Shown one piece after another: positions 1 through 5,610 of a stretch of DNA of 5,610 bases. The notes below the pieces were generated by a model. The model was not told the DNA's origin. It ran no database searches and saw only the letters and a list, made by a program, of their open reading frames with translations. Origin of the DNA: an uncultured Planctomycetaceae bacterium (GTDB lineage: Bacteria > Planctomycetota > Planctomycetia > Pirellulales > Pirellulaceae); the NCBI GenBank assembly GCA_903927685.1, contig CAIYOB010000719.1:1-5610 (forward strand). The letters run 5' to 3'. The position numbers and the translations under genes are program-made. How positions within the stretch are numbered: position 1 is the first letter of the stretch; each line of letters begins with the position of its first letter.

Positions 1-1193
1 ACGGCACACTCCGCGCCCGCTACGGGACGGTCCAGGTGGTGGCGAACCTGTCGCCTCGGCCGCTGCCCCTGCAGCAGGTTCAGTTGGCTCCCTGGGGTTT
101 TGCCGCGACCGCGCCGGACGTTGTGGCGGCCAACCTGCAGACGCTGGGCGGCCAGGAATTCGCCGGCGAAGGCGTGTCGTTCGTCGCCCGGGGAGACAAC
201 CAGCAGGCCGAAGTCTGGGTCTACGCCCGGCCGAGCGAACGCGTCGCGGTCCTGACGCCGGCGGCTCTTCCGGCCGGAACGGCACTGTTCCTGGATGGCA
301 AGACTCCGCTTGCGACGACCGGCAGCGAGCGAATCTGGCAGTTCACTCTGCCGCCGCGGGCGGGAACTCAACGCGTCTCGCCGCCGCCGGAGCTGGCCGC
401 TCACGCCCCGTGCGATTGGCCCCGTAAGCCGGCCATCGGCGTGCTCGACCTGCCGGGCGTGACGCCCGTTTGGACAAAAGTCGGCGCCGGTGACTGGCTC
501 CGCGCCCTGGAGCAATCCGGCCTGGTCCGCCGCTGCGGGCTGCCCGTCCGGCGAGTGACGTCGGCCGAGGAATTGGGCGCCCTGCTTCGCGCCGGACCGA
601 CGGACTGTTGGGCGGTCATCAATCCCTACGGCGAGATCTTCCCGACGACAGGACGCGGCCAGTGGCGAGCGATGCTCGATGCGATCCGGGACTACGTGAA
701 CCGCGGCGGCTGCTGGTGGGAAACGGCGGGCTACTCGTTCCATCAAGCGGCCTGGCGGGAGGAGAACGGCTGGCAGTTCGAATCCGTGGGGCCCGCGGGA
801 ATGGCCCAGCTGCGCTTGCCACTGGAGGGCGGAGAGGTCGAGCAACCCGCCGAGCTGCTGCAGGTCACGGCCGCCGGGCGGGCGTGGCTCGATCCCCAGT
901 TGGCGGCTCGCGTCGCCACGGCGGCCAGTCCCGTGAACCGCGGACTCGCCCGGGGCCAGCAGGACCCGGGCCATGTGACCCTGGTGGCCGGCCGCGAGAT
1001 CGACTGGCTCGGCGGCTATCGACTCGACGGCTGGGGCTGGCTGTGGCGGATCGGCGGCTTCTGGCCCAACCCCGACGTCGCCGTGCCCGTCACGCTCGCC
1101 GCTCTCGAGCACCTGGCCACGCATCTCCCCGAACCCGTGCCGCCCGGCGGACCGCGGTACGTGTGGTCGGGAACCCTGCGCGGTCCGGAGTGA
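1..1193 (+). CDS. C-terminal part of a glycosidase-like protein with an amidotransferase-fold domain (5' partial)
   Basis: The frame is open from position 3 to a TGA at 1191-1193, giving 396 visible residues. It enters from outside the window: the in-frame residues before the first GTG (position 36) read GTLRARYGTVQ and join smoothly to VVANLSPRP, so that GTG is not a real start. Visible residues 1 to about 120 look like the beta-rich C-terminal sandwich found in glycoside hydrolases (RYGTVQVVANL, LAPWGFAA, EGVSFVARGD, VWVYARP). Residues about 143-375 look like a class I glutamine amidotransferase/ThuA-type Rossmann domain, with AVINPYGEIFP near 204-214 and YVNRGGCWWETAGYSF near 231-246, ending in GGFWPNPDVAVPVTLAALEHL. 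I see no GxCxG nucleophile elbow, so this domain is probably non-catalytic and may bind ligand or have a structural role. The catalytic domain, if any, lies upstream, so the substrate cannot be named. The gene converges with the GH106-like gene. The gene is very likely real; the function is a family-level guess. Confidence 0.8.
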   Translation, partial: GTLRARYGTVQVVANLSPRPLPLQQVQLAPWGFAATAPDVVAANLQTLGGQEFAGEGVSFVARGDNQQAEVWVYARPSERVAVLTPAALPAGTALFLDGKTPLATTGSERIWQFTLPPRAGTQRVSPPPELAAHAPCDWPRKPAIGVLDLPGVTPVWTKVGAGDWLRALEQSGLVRRCGLPVRRVTSAEELGALLRAGPTDCWAVINPYGEIFPTTGRGQWRAMLDAIRDYVNRGGCWWETAGYSFHQAAWREENGWQFESVGPAGMAQLRLPLEGGEVEQPAELLQVTAAGRAWLDPQLAARVATAASPVNRGLARGQQDPGHVTLVAGREIDWLGGYRLDGWGWLWRIGGFWPNPDVAVPVTLAALEHLATHLPEPVPPGGPRYVWSGTLRGPE

Positions 1194-1234
1194 CGGACGG
1201 CTCGGGACTAGTGCATTGTCGAGGCTAAATGTTG

Positions 1235-1321
1235 GGGTGCCTGGGGTCGAGTGCAGCGAGTCCCCAGTGGCAAGAACTGGGGGCTCGCCACTCGTACCTC
1301 GCGGCTCGACCCCAGCCACCC
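1235..1321. repeat. Nested inverted repeat between convergent genes
   Basis: The outer arms 1235-1251 (GGGTGCCTGGGGTCGAG) and 1305-1321 (CTCGACCCCAGCCACCC) are reverse complements at 16 of 17 positions. Inside them, 1256-1268 (GCGAGTCCCCAGT) and 1276-1288 (ACTGGGGGCTCGC) pair at 12 of 13 positions, with the exception a possible G-U pair in RNA, around a 7-nt loop. The element fills most of the gap between the stop codons of two convergent genes. No T-run follows on either strand, so it is not a classical intrinsic terminator, although a stable hairpin here could still protect or end both transcripts. It resembles REP-type dispersed intergenic palindromes, and I have an uncertain recollection of similar sequences in planctomycete genomes. 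Copy number cannot be seen from this window. Confidence 0.75.
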
Positions 1322-1329
1322 GCGCTGTG

Positions 1330-3339
1330 TCAGTCGCCGGGACGGAACGCCGCCGCCGTCAGCACTTTCAATTGGTGCGGTTGGAAGCTGGCCGCAGCTG
1401 CGGGCGGGGCGGGGGTCGCCGCCGCGGTGAATGGATCGAGCCACTCGCGGGTTCCGCGTGCCGCCACGCCGATCTGGACCGTGACCGGCGACTCGTCTTC
1501 GTTGAACAGGAGGTAGAAGTCGCGTCCGCCTTTCAGGACGTGGCGGTATCGGATGCTGGCGGACGGCGGCGTGAGGGTCAGATCGGGCTCGACCAGCGCG
1601 TCGATCGCGGCCGGCAACTCGGCGGCCGCCGCCACCAGGCGAGCGCCCGGCAACTGGGGTGCCAAGGGCGAACTGCCGACGATTATCAGCCGCCCGCTGG
1701 CAGCCAGTCGCTGCAAAGCCGGCAGCGCGGCGGCCGGGACGTGCAACGCGCCGTCCAGGATGACGGCCCGGTAGTGCTGGCTTGCCAGCTGCACGCCGTC
1801 GGGCTCGACGCGGGCGTCGTCGCCCAGGTGGCGCGCCTCCAGATAGTTGAAGTCGCGCTGGTGTTGAAAGCAGACTTGGGCCGCCTGGTCCGGCAGCCGG
1901 GCCGGCTCGGCCAGAATCGCCACTTCGCAGACGTGGTGCGAGTCGGTGTTCAGCCAGCACAGGCGGCGGCAATAGTCGGCATACGGCTGATAGCGGCTCC
2001 ACCAGGCCGCGTGCGGTCCCACGTCCGGCGGACGCTCGTCCTTGCGCGGCCCGCGCACGGAGTAGTAGAACGCATGCGGATAGAGCAGATTGTGGCCGCG
2101 CACCAAGCACCAGCTCGCCAGCCACTCCATCTCGTCATAGGTCAGTTCATGCCCATAGGCGCCGTACAATTCGTTGGCATTGCGGCGCCGGCCGAGATGA
2201 ACCATGGCGCTGGACGCGCATTTGGCCGTCGTCGAATCGGGCCCTTGCAGCGATTTAGGCCCCGGCACCACCATCCGCCAGACCAGATCCTGGCCGGGGA
2301 TTTGAAAGTAGCGTTCGGCGCCGATGTCCATCGAGCCGCCCGGATGGCCGGTCAGGGCGATGCCGTGGCGATCGCACCACTGGCTGAGCCGGCGGTAGTA
2401 GTTCTCCTCCAGGCAGACGGCGATGGCCCGCTGATAGTCGGCCCGATGCTGCGCCGCCGCGGGGCTGTCGTCGTACCACAGGTCGGCCAGCAGCGGCTGA
2501 AAGTCGTACCCCAGGATGCGGCTGACCTGCTCGAGCAACGCGGCATTGCCGGGCTGCAGGCCTCGGGCGCTGCCGCGGCCCGTCGGTGAGGGCTCGTCGG
2601 TGAAGATGCCCAGGATCGTCTTGCCGAAGTGCTGGCCGAAATCCCGGGCATAGCGATCGTAAACCAGCTCGATGAAGCTCGAGACGGCCTCCGGATTGAG
2701 GATGTCGCCGGCGGGCGGCAACTCTTCCCGCAGCCGGCCCGTTTCCTCGCCCAGGTAGTGCAGGCCGCGGATCACGCCGCCCGTCGGCCGCTCGACCACG
2801 GCCACGCGCTGGCCCTGCGGGCGCTCCAGGGTGGCCACGAGCTTCCAACCCATTTCCAGACAGGGGTTTTCGCCCGGCTGCAAATCGATCTTCGCCAAGC
2901 CGCGCGCCGCGTGGCTCGGGTTGCGGGCCACGACCTGCCCGGCCGACGAGCCGGAGGGGTACATGCCCTCGTCGTACAGCACGACGTACATGCGGCGGCG
3001 GACCGCTTCGTCCACGGCCACGTGCATGGCGTGGAGCATGCGGGGCGAAAGCCAACCGAGGTCGCGTGGCAGGCCGATCCGCGGATGGATCACGAAGCCG
3101 TACACGCCGTGGGCCTCGAAGTCGGCAATCTGCCGCACGATCTCCTCGTCCTGCAGGTCGTCGTTCCAGAACCAGAACGGCATGACCGAGAATTCGCGCG
3201 GCGGGTCCCGGAACTCGGCCAGGACGTCGGCGGCGGCCGCGGCGGTCGGACACGTCCAGCCCCAGCCCGCCACGCACGCGGCGCTGGCCAGGGCCAGGGC
3301 CGTGCCGCGGACAACGTTTGAAAACGACACTCGGTTCAT
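1330..3339 (-). CDS. Exported GH106-like glycoside hydrolase (alpha-L-rhamnosidase-type family)
   Basis: Complete 669-residue protein, ATG at 3339-3337 and TGA at 1332-1330. The N-terminus is a Sec-type signal peptide (basic MNRVSFSNVVR, hydrophobic ALALASAACVAG, Ala-rich cleavage region near residues 32-37), so the enzyme is exported. Residues about 46-480 match the TIM-barrel region of GH106-like proteins: MPFWFWNDDL (53-62), HPRIGLP (85-91), YDEGMYPSG (122-130), IFTDEPS (245-251), TGHPGG (330-335), NELYGAYGHELTYDEM (389-404) and a Tyr/His-rich stretch LLYPHAFYYSVRGPRKDE (418-435). Glu249 and Glu390 are candidate catalytic acids, by motif position only. Residues about 470-590 look like a Rossmann-type accessory domain (VAILAEPA, YRAVILDGAL, GRLIIVGSSP), and about 595-660 like a small terminal beta domain (FYLLFNEDES, REWLDPFTA). 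The family removes alpha-L-rhamnose from plant or algal polysaccharides, but substrate varies among distant members and cannot be read here. It is shorter than the roughly 1,000-residue characterised GH106 enzymes as I recall them. Confidence 0.9.
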   Translation of the reverse strand: MNRVSFSNVVRGTALALASAACVAGWGWTCPTAAAAADVLAEFRDPPREFSVMPFWFWNDDLQDEEIVRQIADFEAHGVYGFVIHPRIGLPRDLGWLSPRMLHAMHVAVDEAVRRRMYVVLYDEGMYPSGSSAGQVVARNPSHAARGLAKIDLQPGENPCLEMGWKLVATLERPQGQRVAVVERPTGGVIRGLHYLGEETGRLREELPPAGDILNPEAVSSFIELVYDRYARDFGQHFGKTILGIFTDEPSPTGRGSARGLQPGNAALLEQVSRILGYDFQPLLADLWYDDSPAAAQHRADYQRAIAVCLEENYYRRLSQWCDRHGIALTGHPGGSMDIGAERYFQIPGQDLVWRMVVPGPKSLQGPDSTTAKCASSAMVHLGRRRNANELYGAYGHELTYDEMEWLASWCLVRGHNLLYPHAFYYSVRGPRKDERPPDVGPHAAWWSRYQPYADYCRRLCWLNTDSHHVCEVAILAEPARLPDQAAQVCFQHQRDFNYLEARHLGDDARVEPDGVQLASQHYRAVILDGALHVPAAALPALQRLAASGRLIIVGSSPLAPQLPGARLVAAAAELPAAIDALVEPDLTLTPPSASIRYRHVLKGGRDFYLLFNEDESPVTVQIGVAARGTREWLDPFTAAATPAPPAAAASFQPHQLKVLTAAAFRPGD

Positions 3340-3342
3340 CGT

Positions 3343-3348
3343 TCACCT
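3343..3348 (-). promoter_or_regulatory. Probable ribosome binding site of the GH106-like gene
   Basis: On the minus strand AGGTGA lies three bases before the ATG at 3339-3337, with AGG six bases away. It supports this start, which is also the one that gives a well-formed signal peptide. No convincing -35/-10 pair is visible in the 108-bp gap up to the radical SAM gene (3340-3447), so the gene could be read through from upstream. Confidence 0.45.
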
Positions 3349-3447
3349 GCAGGTTCTTGACAGGGGTTGAGGGCTCCGCCCGCGGCGCCGCTGCGGACAA
3401 CACAGGGGACGCCTGGCTGGGGCTGCGATCCGGCCGGCCGGCGGCGG

Positions 3448-4509
3448 TCATTGCCGCTGCGCCCCCTCCTGGTCCTCAAACCGGCCGGCCAGCATGCCGC
3501 ACGCCGCGTGAATGTCTCGACCGCCACTGTAACGGCGGACGACGGGGACCGCAAGCTTGGCGGCCAGGGCATCGCGAAACGCCCCCAGTTCCTCGGGCGA
3601 GGGCGGTCGGAATTGACCCGTCGGATCGTTCACGTCGATCAGGTTGATCGTGATCGGCAAGCCCCGCGTCAGTTCGGCCAGCCGCTGGACGTCCTCGTCG
3701 CGAGTGTTGACGCCGGCCAGCATCGTCCAGGCCAGAATCACCCGCCGCCCCGTGGCTGCGTGGTACTCCCGCAGCGAGGCGATCAGTTCGTCCGTCGAAT
3801 ATGCGCCCTCGACAGGCATCAACTGGCGGCGCTGCCGCGGATCCGCCGAGTTCAGCGAAACGACCAGCCGGTAGATCTGCCGTTCCGCGGTGAAACGGCG
3901 AATGGCGGGCACGATCCCGACCGTCGAGATCGTGATGGCCTTGCCGCCGATGGCCAAGCCGCACGATTGCCGGAAGAACTGCGCCGCCTGCAGCACGTTG
4001 TCGTAGTTGAGCAACGGTTCGCCCATGCCCATGAAGACCACGCCCCGCACGGGATGGGGCGAATCGGCCCGGATCTGGATCACCTGGTCGACGATTTCCC
4101 ATGCGGCCAGATTGCGGCGGAACCCCAGCCGGCCCGTGGCGCAGAACACGCAGCCCATCCCGCAGCCCGCCTGAGAACTGACGCACACCACGTACTTGCG
4201 GTCCTCCGGCCGGTGCAACAGCGGGATCCGCACCGCCTCGAACGGTTCCGGCCCAGTTCCCCGAAACAGATACTTGGTGAACCCGTCTTGCGGCGAGACC
4301 GTCTTGTCGACCAAAGTCAGGTTGGGGATCACGGTCCGGCGGCGGACTTCGTCCAGCAAGGTGGCCTTGATGCCTTCGTCGGCTGCCGGCAGTGTGCCGC
4401 GGCGGATGACCGTCGCATGAATCTGCTGGGCCTGGCGCAGAGTCAAGCCGTCCGGCGCCAGGCGATCGTGCAACTCAGCGGCGGTAGTACTTTTCAAAAC
4501 GATCGGCAT
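3448..4509 (-). CDS. RlmN/Cfr-family radical SAM RNA methyltransferase-like protein
   Basis: This 353-residue protein, counted from the ATG at 4509-4507, belongs to the family that methylates C2 (RlmN, on 23S rRNA A2503 and tRNA A37) or C8 (Cfr) of adenosine using two SAM molecules and a protein-bound methyl-cysteine. The 4Fe-4S motif CGMGCVFC gives Cys116, Cys120 and Cys123. Cys109 (VVCVSSQ) corresponds to the conserved catalytic E. coli RlmN Cys118, and Cys337 (IHAACGML) to the methyl-carrying Cys355. MGMGEPLLNYDNV (160-172) is the SAM-binding GEP region. VSLNSADPRQRRQLMP and LAWTMLAGVN stand where E. coli RlmN has SLHAPND and FEYVMLDGVN, so it may be a paralogue rather than the housekeeping enzyme; hence no symbol. 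An in-frame GTG at 4599 would add 30 residues. That extension is encoded partly by a short tandem repeat and lies upstream of a possible promoter, so I prefer the ATG, although no strong Shine-Dalgarno precedes it. The gene runs in the same direction as the hydrolase 108 bp downstream. Confidence 0.88.
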   Translation of the reverse strand: MPIVLKSTTAAELHDRLAPDGLTLRQAQQIHATVIRRGTLPAADEGIKATLLDEVRRRTVIPNLTLVDKTVSPQDGFTKYLFRGTGPEPFEAVRIPLLHRPEDRKYVVCVSSQAGCGMGCVFCATGRLGFRRNLAAWEIVDQVIQIRADSPHPVRGVVFMGMGEPLLNYDNVLQAAQFFRQSCGLAIGGKAITISTVGIVPAIRRFTAERQIYRLVVSLNSADPRQRRQLMPVEGAYSTDELIASLREYHAATGRRVILAWTMLAGVNTRDEDVQRLAELTRGLPITINLIDVNDPTGQFRPPSPEELGAFRDALAAKLAVPVVRRYSGGRDIHAACGMLAGRFEDQEGAQRQ

Positions 4510-4546
4510 CGCAGTACCAAGGTCAAGCAAGAAACCGGGACATAGC

Positions 4547-4575
4547 ACTCTAATTCGCCAAGCCCAATCCGACAA
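4547..4575 (-). promoter_or_regulatory. Possible sigma-70-type promoter for the RlmN-like gene
   Basis: On the minus strand TTGTCG (4575-4570) is followed after exactly 17 bases by TAGAGT (4552-4547). Each hexamer matches consensus at four of six positions. Transcription would begin near 4540, about 30 bases before the ATG at 4509 and inside the alternative GTG-started reading, which supports the shorter protein. Hexamers this weak arise by chance, so this is tentative. Confidence 0.3.
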
Positions 4576-4577
4576 GG

Positions 4578-4625
4578 CCTGCGGCAGTACCTGCGGCACC
4601 TGCGGCAGTCCCTGCTGCGGCAGTC
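4578..4625. repeat. Short GC-rich tandem repeat (CCTGCGGCAGTN units)
   Basis: Four head-to-tail copies built around TGCGGCA: 4578-4589 (CCTGCGGCAGTA), 4590-4598 (CCTGCGGCA), 4599-4610 (CCTGCGGCAGTC) and 4611-4625 (CCTGCTGCGGCAGTC). Unit lengths are 12, 9, 12 and 15, all multiples of three. Read on the minus strand in the frame of the radical SAM gene it would encode LPQ-type repeats (GLPQVPQVLPQ). It sits just upstream of the likely promoter and start of that gene and probably arose by replication slippage. Confidence 0.6.
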
Positions 4626-4764
4626 CCGCGGGATACCGCCGGGCCGTTGCCGGGCGTCGGCCAAGATCCTCGTCTTAAGCGACAGAGCGGCAGGTCGAGC
4701 GGAAAGAAACAACTTACCCGCTTCCTGGAAGACGTGATTCCGTCGGCCCCTTGCGTTCGCGCCT

Positions 4765-4845
4765 CATGATTCTACCCCCCATGATTTTACCTTCCCGTAC
4801 ACACCGAAGCGCAGGAAAGACAAAATCATGGTGGGTAAAATCATG
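4765..4845. repeat. Long AT-rich inverted repeat made of CATGATTTT units
   Basis: The 24-base arms 4765-4788 and 4822-4845 are reverse complements at 22 of 24 positions, separated by 33 bases. Each arm contains a direct repeat: a copy of CATGATTYT, then TACCC and a spacer, then a second CATGATTTT. The element therefore has four copies of the unit, two in each orientation. Pairing may continue inwards with CCTTCC near 4790-4795 against GGAAAG 4814-4819, with a bulge. The result is a strong potential hairpin or cruciform, low in GC compared with the flanking genes. It looks like a dispersed palindromic intergenic or MITE-like element; I vaguely recall CATGATTTT-rich repeats in planctomycete intergenic DNA but cannot verify it. 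No transposase or clear target-site duplication is seen. Confidence 0.8.
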
Positions 4846-4964
4846 GCTGTCTCTGTTTCGTCGTTTTGGGAAAGACCAATTTGGGTAACCTTGTTCCCGC
4901 CGGTCGCCCAGGTCGAGCCGACTCCGCGTTCGCGACGGCAACGGCGGGTAGCGCGGCGGGCAGA

Positions 4965-5610
4965 TCAGGGATCGCGGCCGTTGTCACCCGGAGCCCCGCC
5001 GACAGCGTCACTCAGTTCCCTCGCCCGGCGGACGATCTCGAGGAACTCGTTCCGGTAGCCGGTCGCATCTCCGCCGGCCGCTGGCTGCGCGATCTCCAGG
5101 ACGCGGGCGTAGCTGGCATCGCCTTGGAACTGCGAATTGCGGAGCAGCATGCCAAACGACGCGACCGCGGCGGCGAAGCGGAAGTCCCGGCTGGCCTGGT
5201 CGAATGGCGGGCCGGCGTCGCGGAGGGGGAACTCGAGCTTGCTGCTGACCTCGCCCTCAGGCGGCTTGAAACGGATCTTCAGCGTCAGCCATTCGCCGCT
5301 CCGGGCCGCCTCGCTCGGTTGGCCCTTCGTCTGGTAGCGGAGATCGTCGACGGGCGGGACCGTCACGCTTTCGGCCGCGTCGGCGGGCAAGATTTCATAC
5401 AGCGCCGTCACGGTATGGCCCGCGCCGATTTCCCCCGCGTCTTTCTTGTCGTCGTTGAAGTCTTGCGCTGCCAGCAGGCGGTTTTGCCAATTGCAGCCCT
5501 GCGCCGCCGTTGGTCGAACCGTCCGCGTGCAAGTCGTCCAGGACATCCCGGATCACGGACCGACGGTCGCCCGTCGTCGAGTCCAGCAGCAGTTCCGTGG
5601 CTTCGGCGTA
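4965..5610 (-). pseudogene. Broken YfbK-like von Willebrand A domain protein (5' part outside window)
   Basis: From the window edge (5610) to about 5485 the minus strand reads, in one frame, 42 residues of a vWA domain: YAEATELLLDSTTGD followed by GSTNGGAGLQLA, which includes the conserved metal-site Thr region. At about 5490-5482 the resemblance jumps to another frame, where 5483-4965 encodes the YfbK C-terminal domain (formerly DUF3520): NRLLAAQDFNDDKKDAGE, IGAGHTVTALYEI, FRFAAAVASFGMLLRNSQF and FLEIVRRARELSDA, ending in TGA at 4967-4965. In intact homologues as I remember them, about 120 residues separate these segments, including the DGDFNVG metal-site motif and the VEFNP...LIGYENRLL linker. 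All of that is absent and the frame has shifted. The vWA frame, continued, meets a stop (TGA) at 5397-5395. I read this as an internal deletion of about 360 bp that is not a multiple of three, leaving a non-functional gene. A start inside the window (for example 5546) would merely translate the vWA part out of frame. An assembly error is the main alternative. Confidence 0.75.

Larger units (their letters stand above)
4510..4964. other. 455-bp repeat-rich intergenic region
   Basis: No coding sequence is supported here. The short open frames that cross it span the palindrome and have no family resemblance. From the RlmN-like side it holds a possible promoter (4547-4575), a GC-rich tandem repeat (4578-4625), a stretch at 4626-4764 with no feature I can name, the AT-rich inverted repeat (4765-4845) and a more AT-balanced tail to about 4890. 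The final part before the pseudogene stop contains a 7-bp inverted repeat (CCCGCCG 4896-4902 with CGGCGGG 4942-4948) but no T-run, so no terminator is claimed. Confidence 0.6.

Noticed and set aside
36..1193. GTG at 36 as the start of a 385-residue gene
   Set aside because: In-frame codons upstream to the window edge continue the same domain (RYGTVQVVANL), so the gene starts outside the window.
1216..2589. Long + strand open frame opposite the hydrolase
   Set aside because: It is antisense to a protein with clear family motifs and its translation is Arg/Gly/Ala-rich with no recognisable domain, as expected for GC-rich shadow frames.
3340..3447. Promoter or terminator between the RlmN-like gene and the hydrolase
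   Set aside because: The gap is GC-rich with only small palindromes; no hexamer pair with sensible spacing and no T-tract after a stem.
3367..4545. Long + strand open frame opposite the RlmN-like gene
   Set aside because: The minus strand carries all catalytic motifs of a radical SAM enzyme; the + frame has no family resemblance.
4765..4845. CRISPR array or integron attC site
   Set aside because: Only four short units arranged as inverted pairs, with no regular unique spacers, no cas or integrase gene, and no attC core motifs.
4896..4948. Terminator for the YfbK-like gene
   Set aside because: The 7-bp stem encloses a 39-base loop and no T-run follows, so the evidence is too weak.
4714..5058. 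Small open frames on both strands across the palindrome, 4714-4941 (-) and 4828-5058 (+)
   Set aside because: They are translations of repeat DNA (KIMGGRIM, HDFTHHDF) and have no domain or ribosome binding site.

Overview
This GC-rich window resembles a planctomycete chromosome, probably Pirellulales-like. That assignment is an inference from the protein families (a secreted GH106-like glycosidase, a glycosidase-like protein with a C-terminal amidotransferase-fold domain, a YfbK-type von Willebrand A protein), the sparse Shine-Dalgarno signals and the palindromic intergenic repeats. No rRNA, tRNA or taxonomic marker is present to prove it.

Layout. Positions 1-1193 (+) hold the 3' end of a large, probably carbohydrate-active protein that begins before the window. 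A short gap at 1194-1329 carries a nested inverted repeat between two convergent genes. Positions 1330-3339 (-) encode a complete exported glycoside hydrolase of the GH106-like type. Positions 3448-4509 (-) encode an RlmN/Cfr-family radical SAM RNA methyltransferase homologue, 108 bp upstream of the hydrolase and in the same direction. Positions 4510-4964 are non-coding and repeat-rich: a possible promoter, a short GC-rich tandem repeat, and a striking AT-rich long inverted repeat built from CATGATTTT units. Positions 4965-5610 (-) carry the 3' part of a YfbK-like vWA-domain gene. It appears broken: the vWA part and the C-terminal domain lie in different frames, and most of the vWA domain between them is missing.

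How the genes relate. The two glycosidase-type genes converge on the 1235-1321 repeat and may belong to a polysaccharide-use locus, but no transporter, regulator or sulfatase is in view to confirm this. The RlmN-like gene is a housekeeping-type RNA modification gene with no evident functional link to its neighbours. No new defence, mobile or RNA system could be demonstrated. The most unusual items are the decayed YfbK-like gene and the two palindromic intergenic elements.
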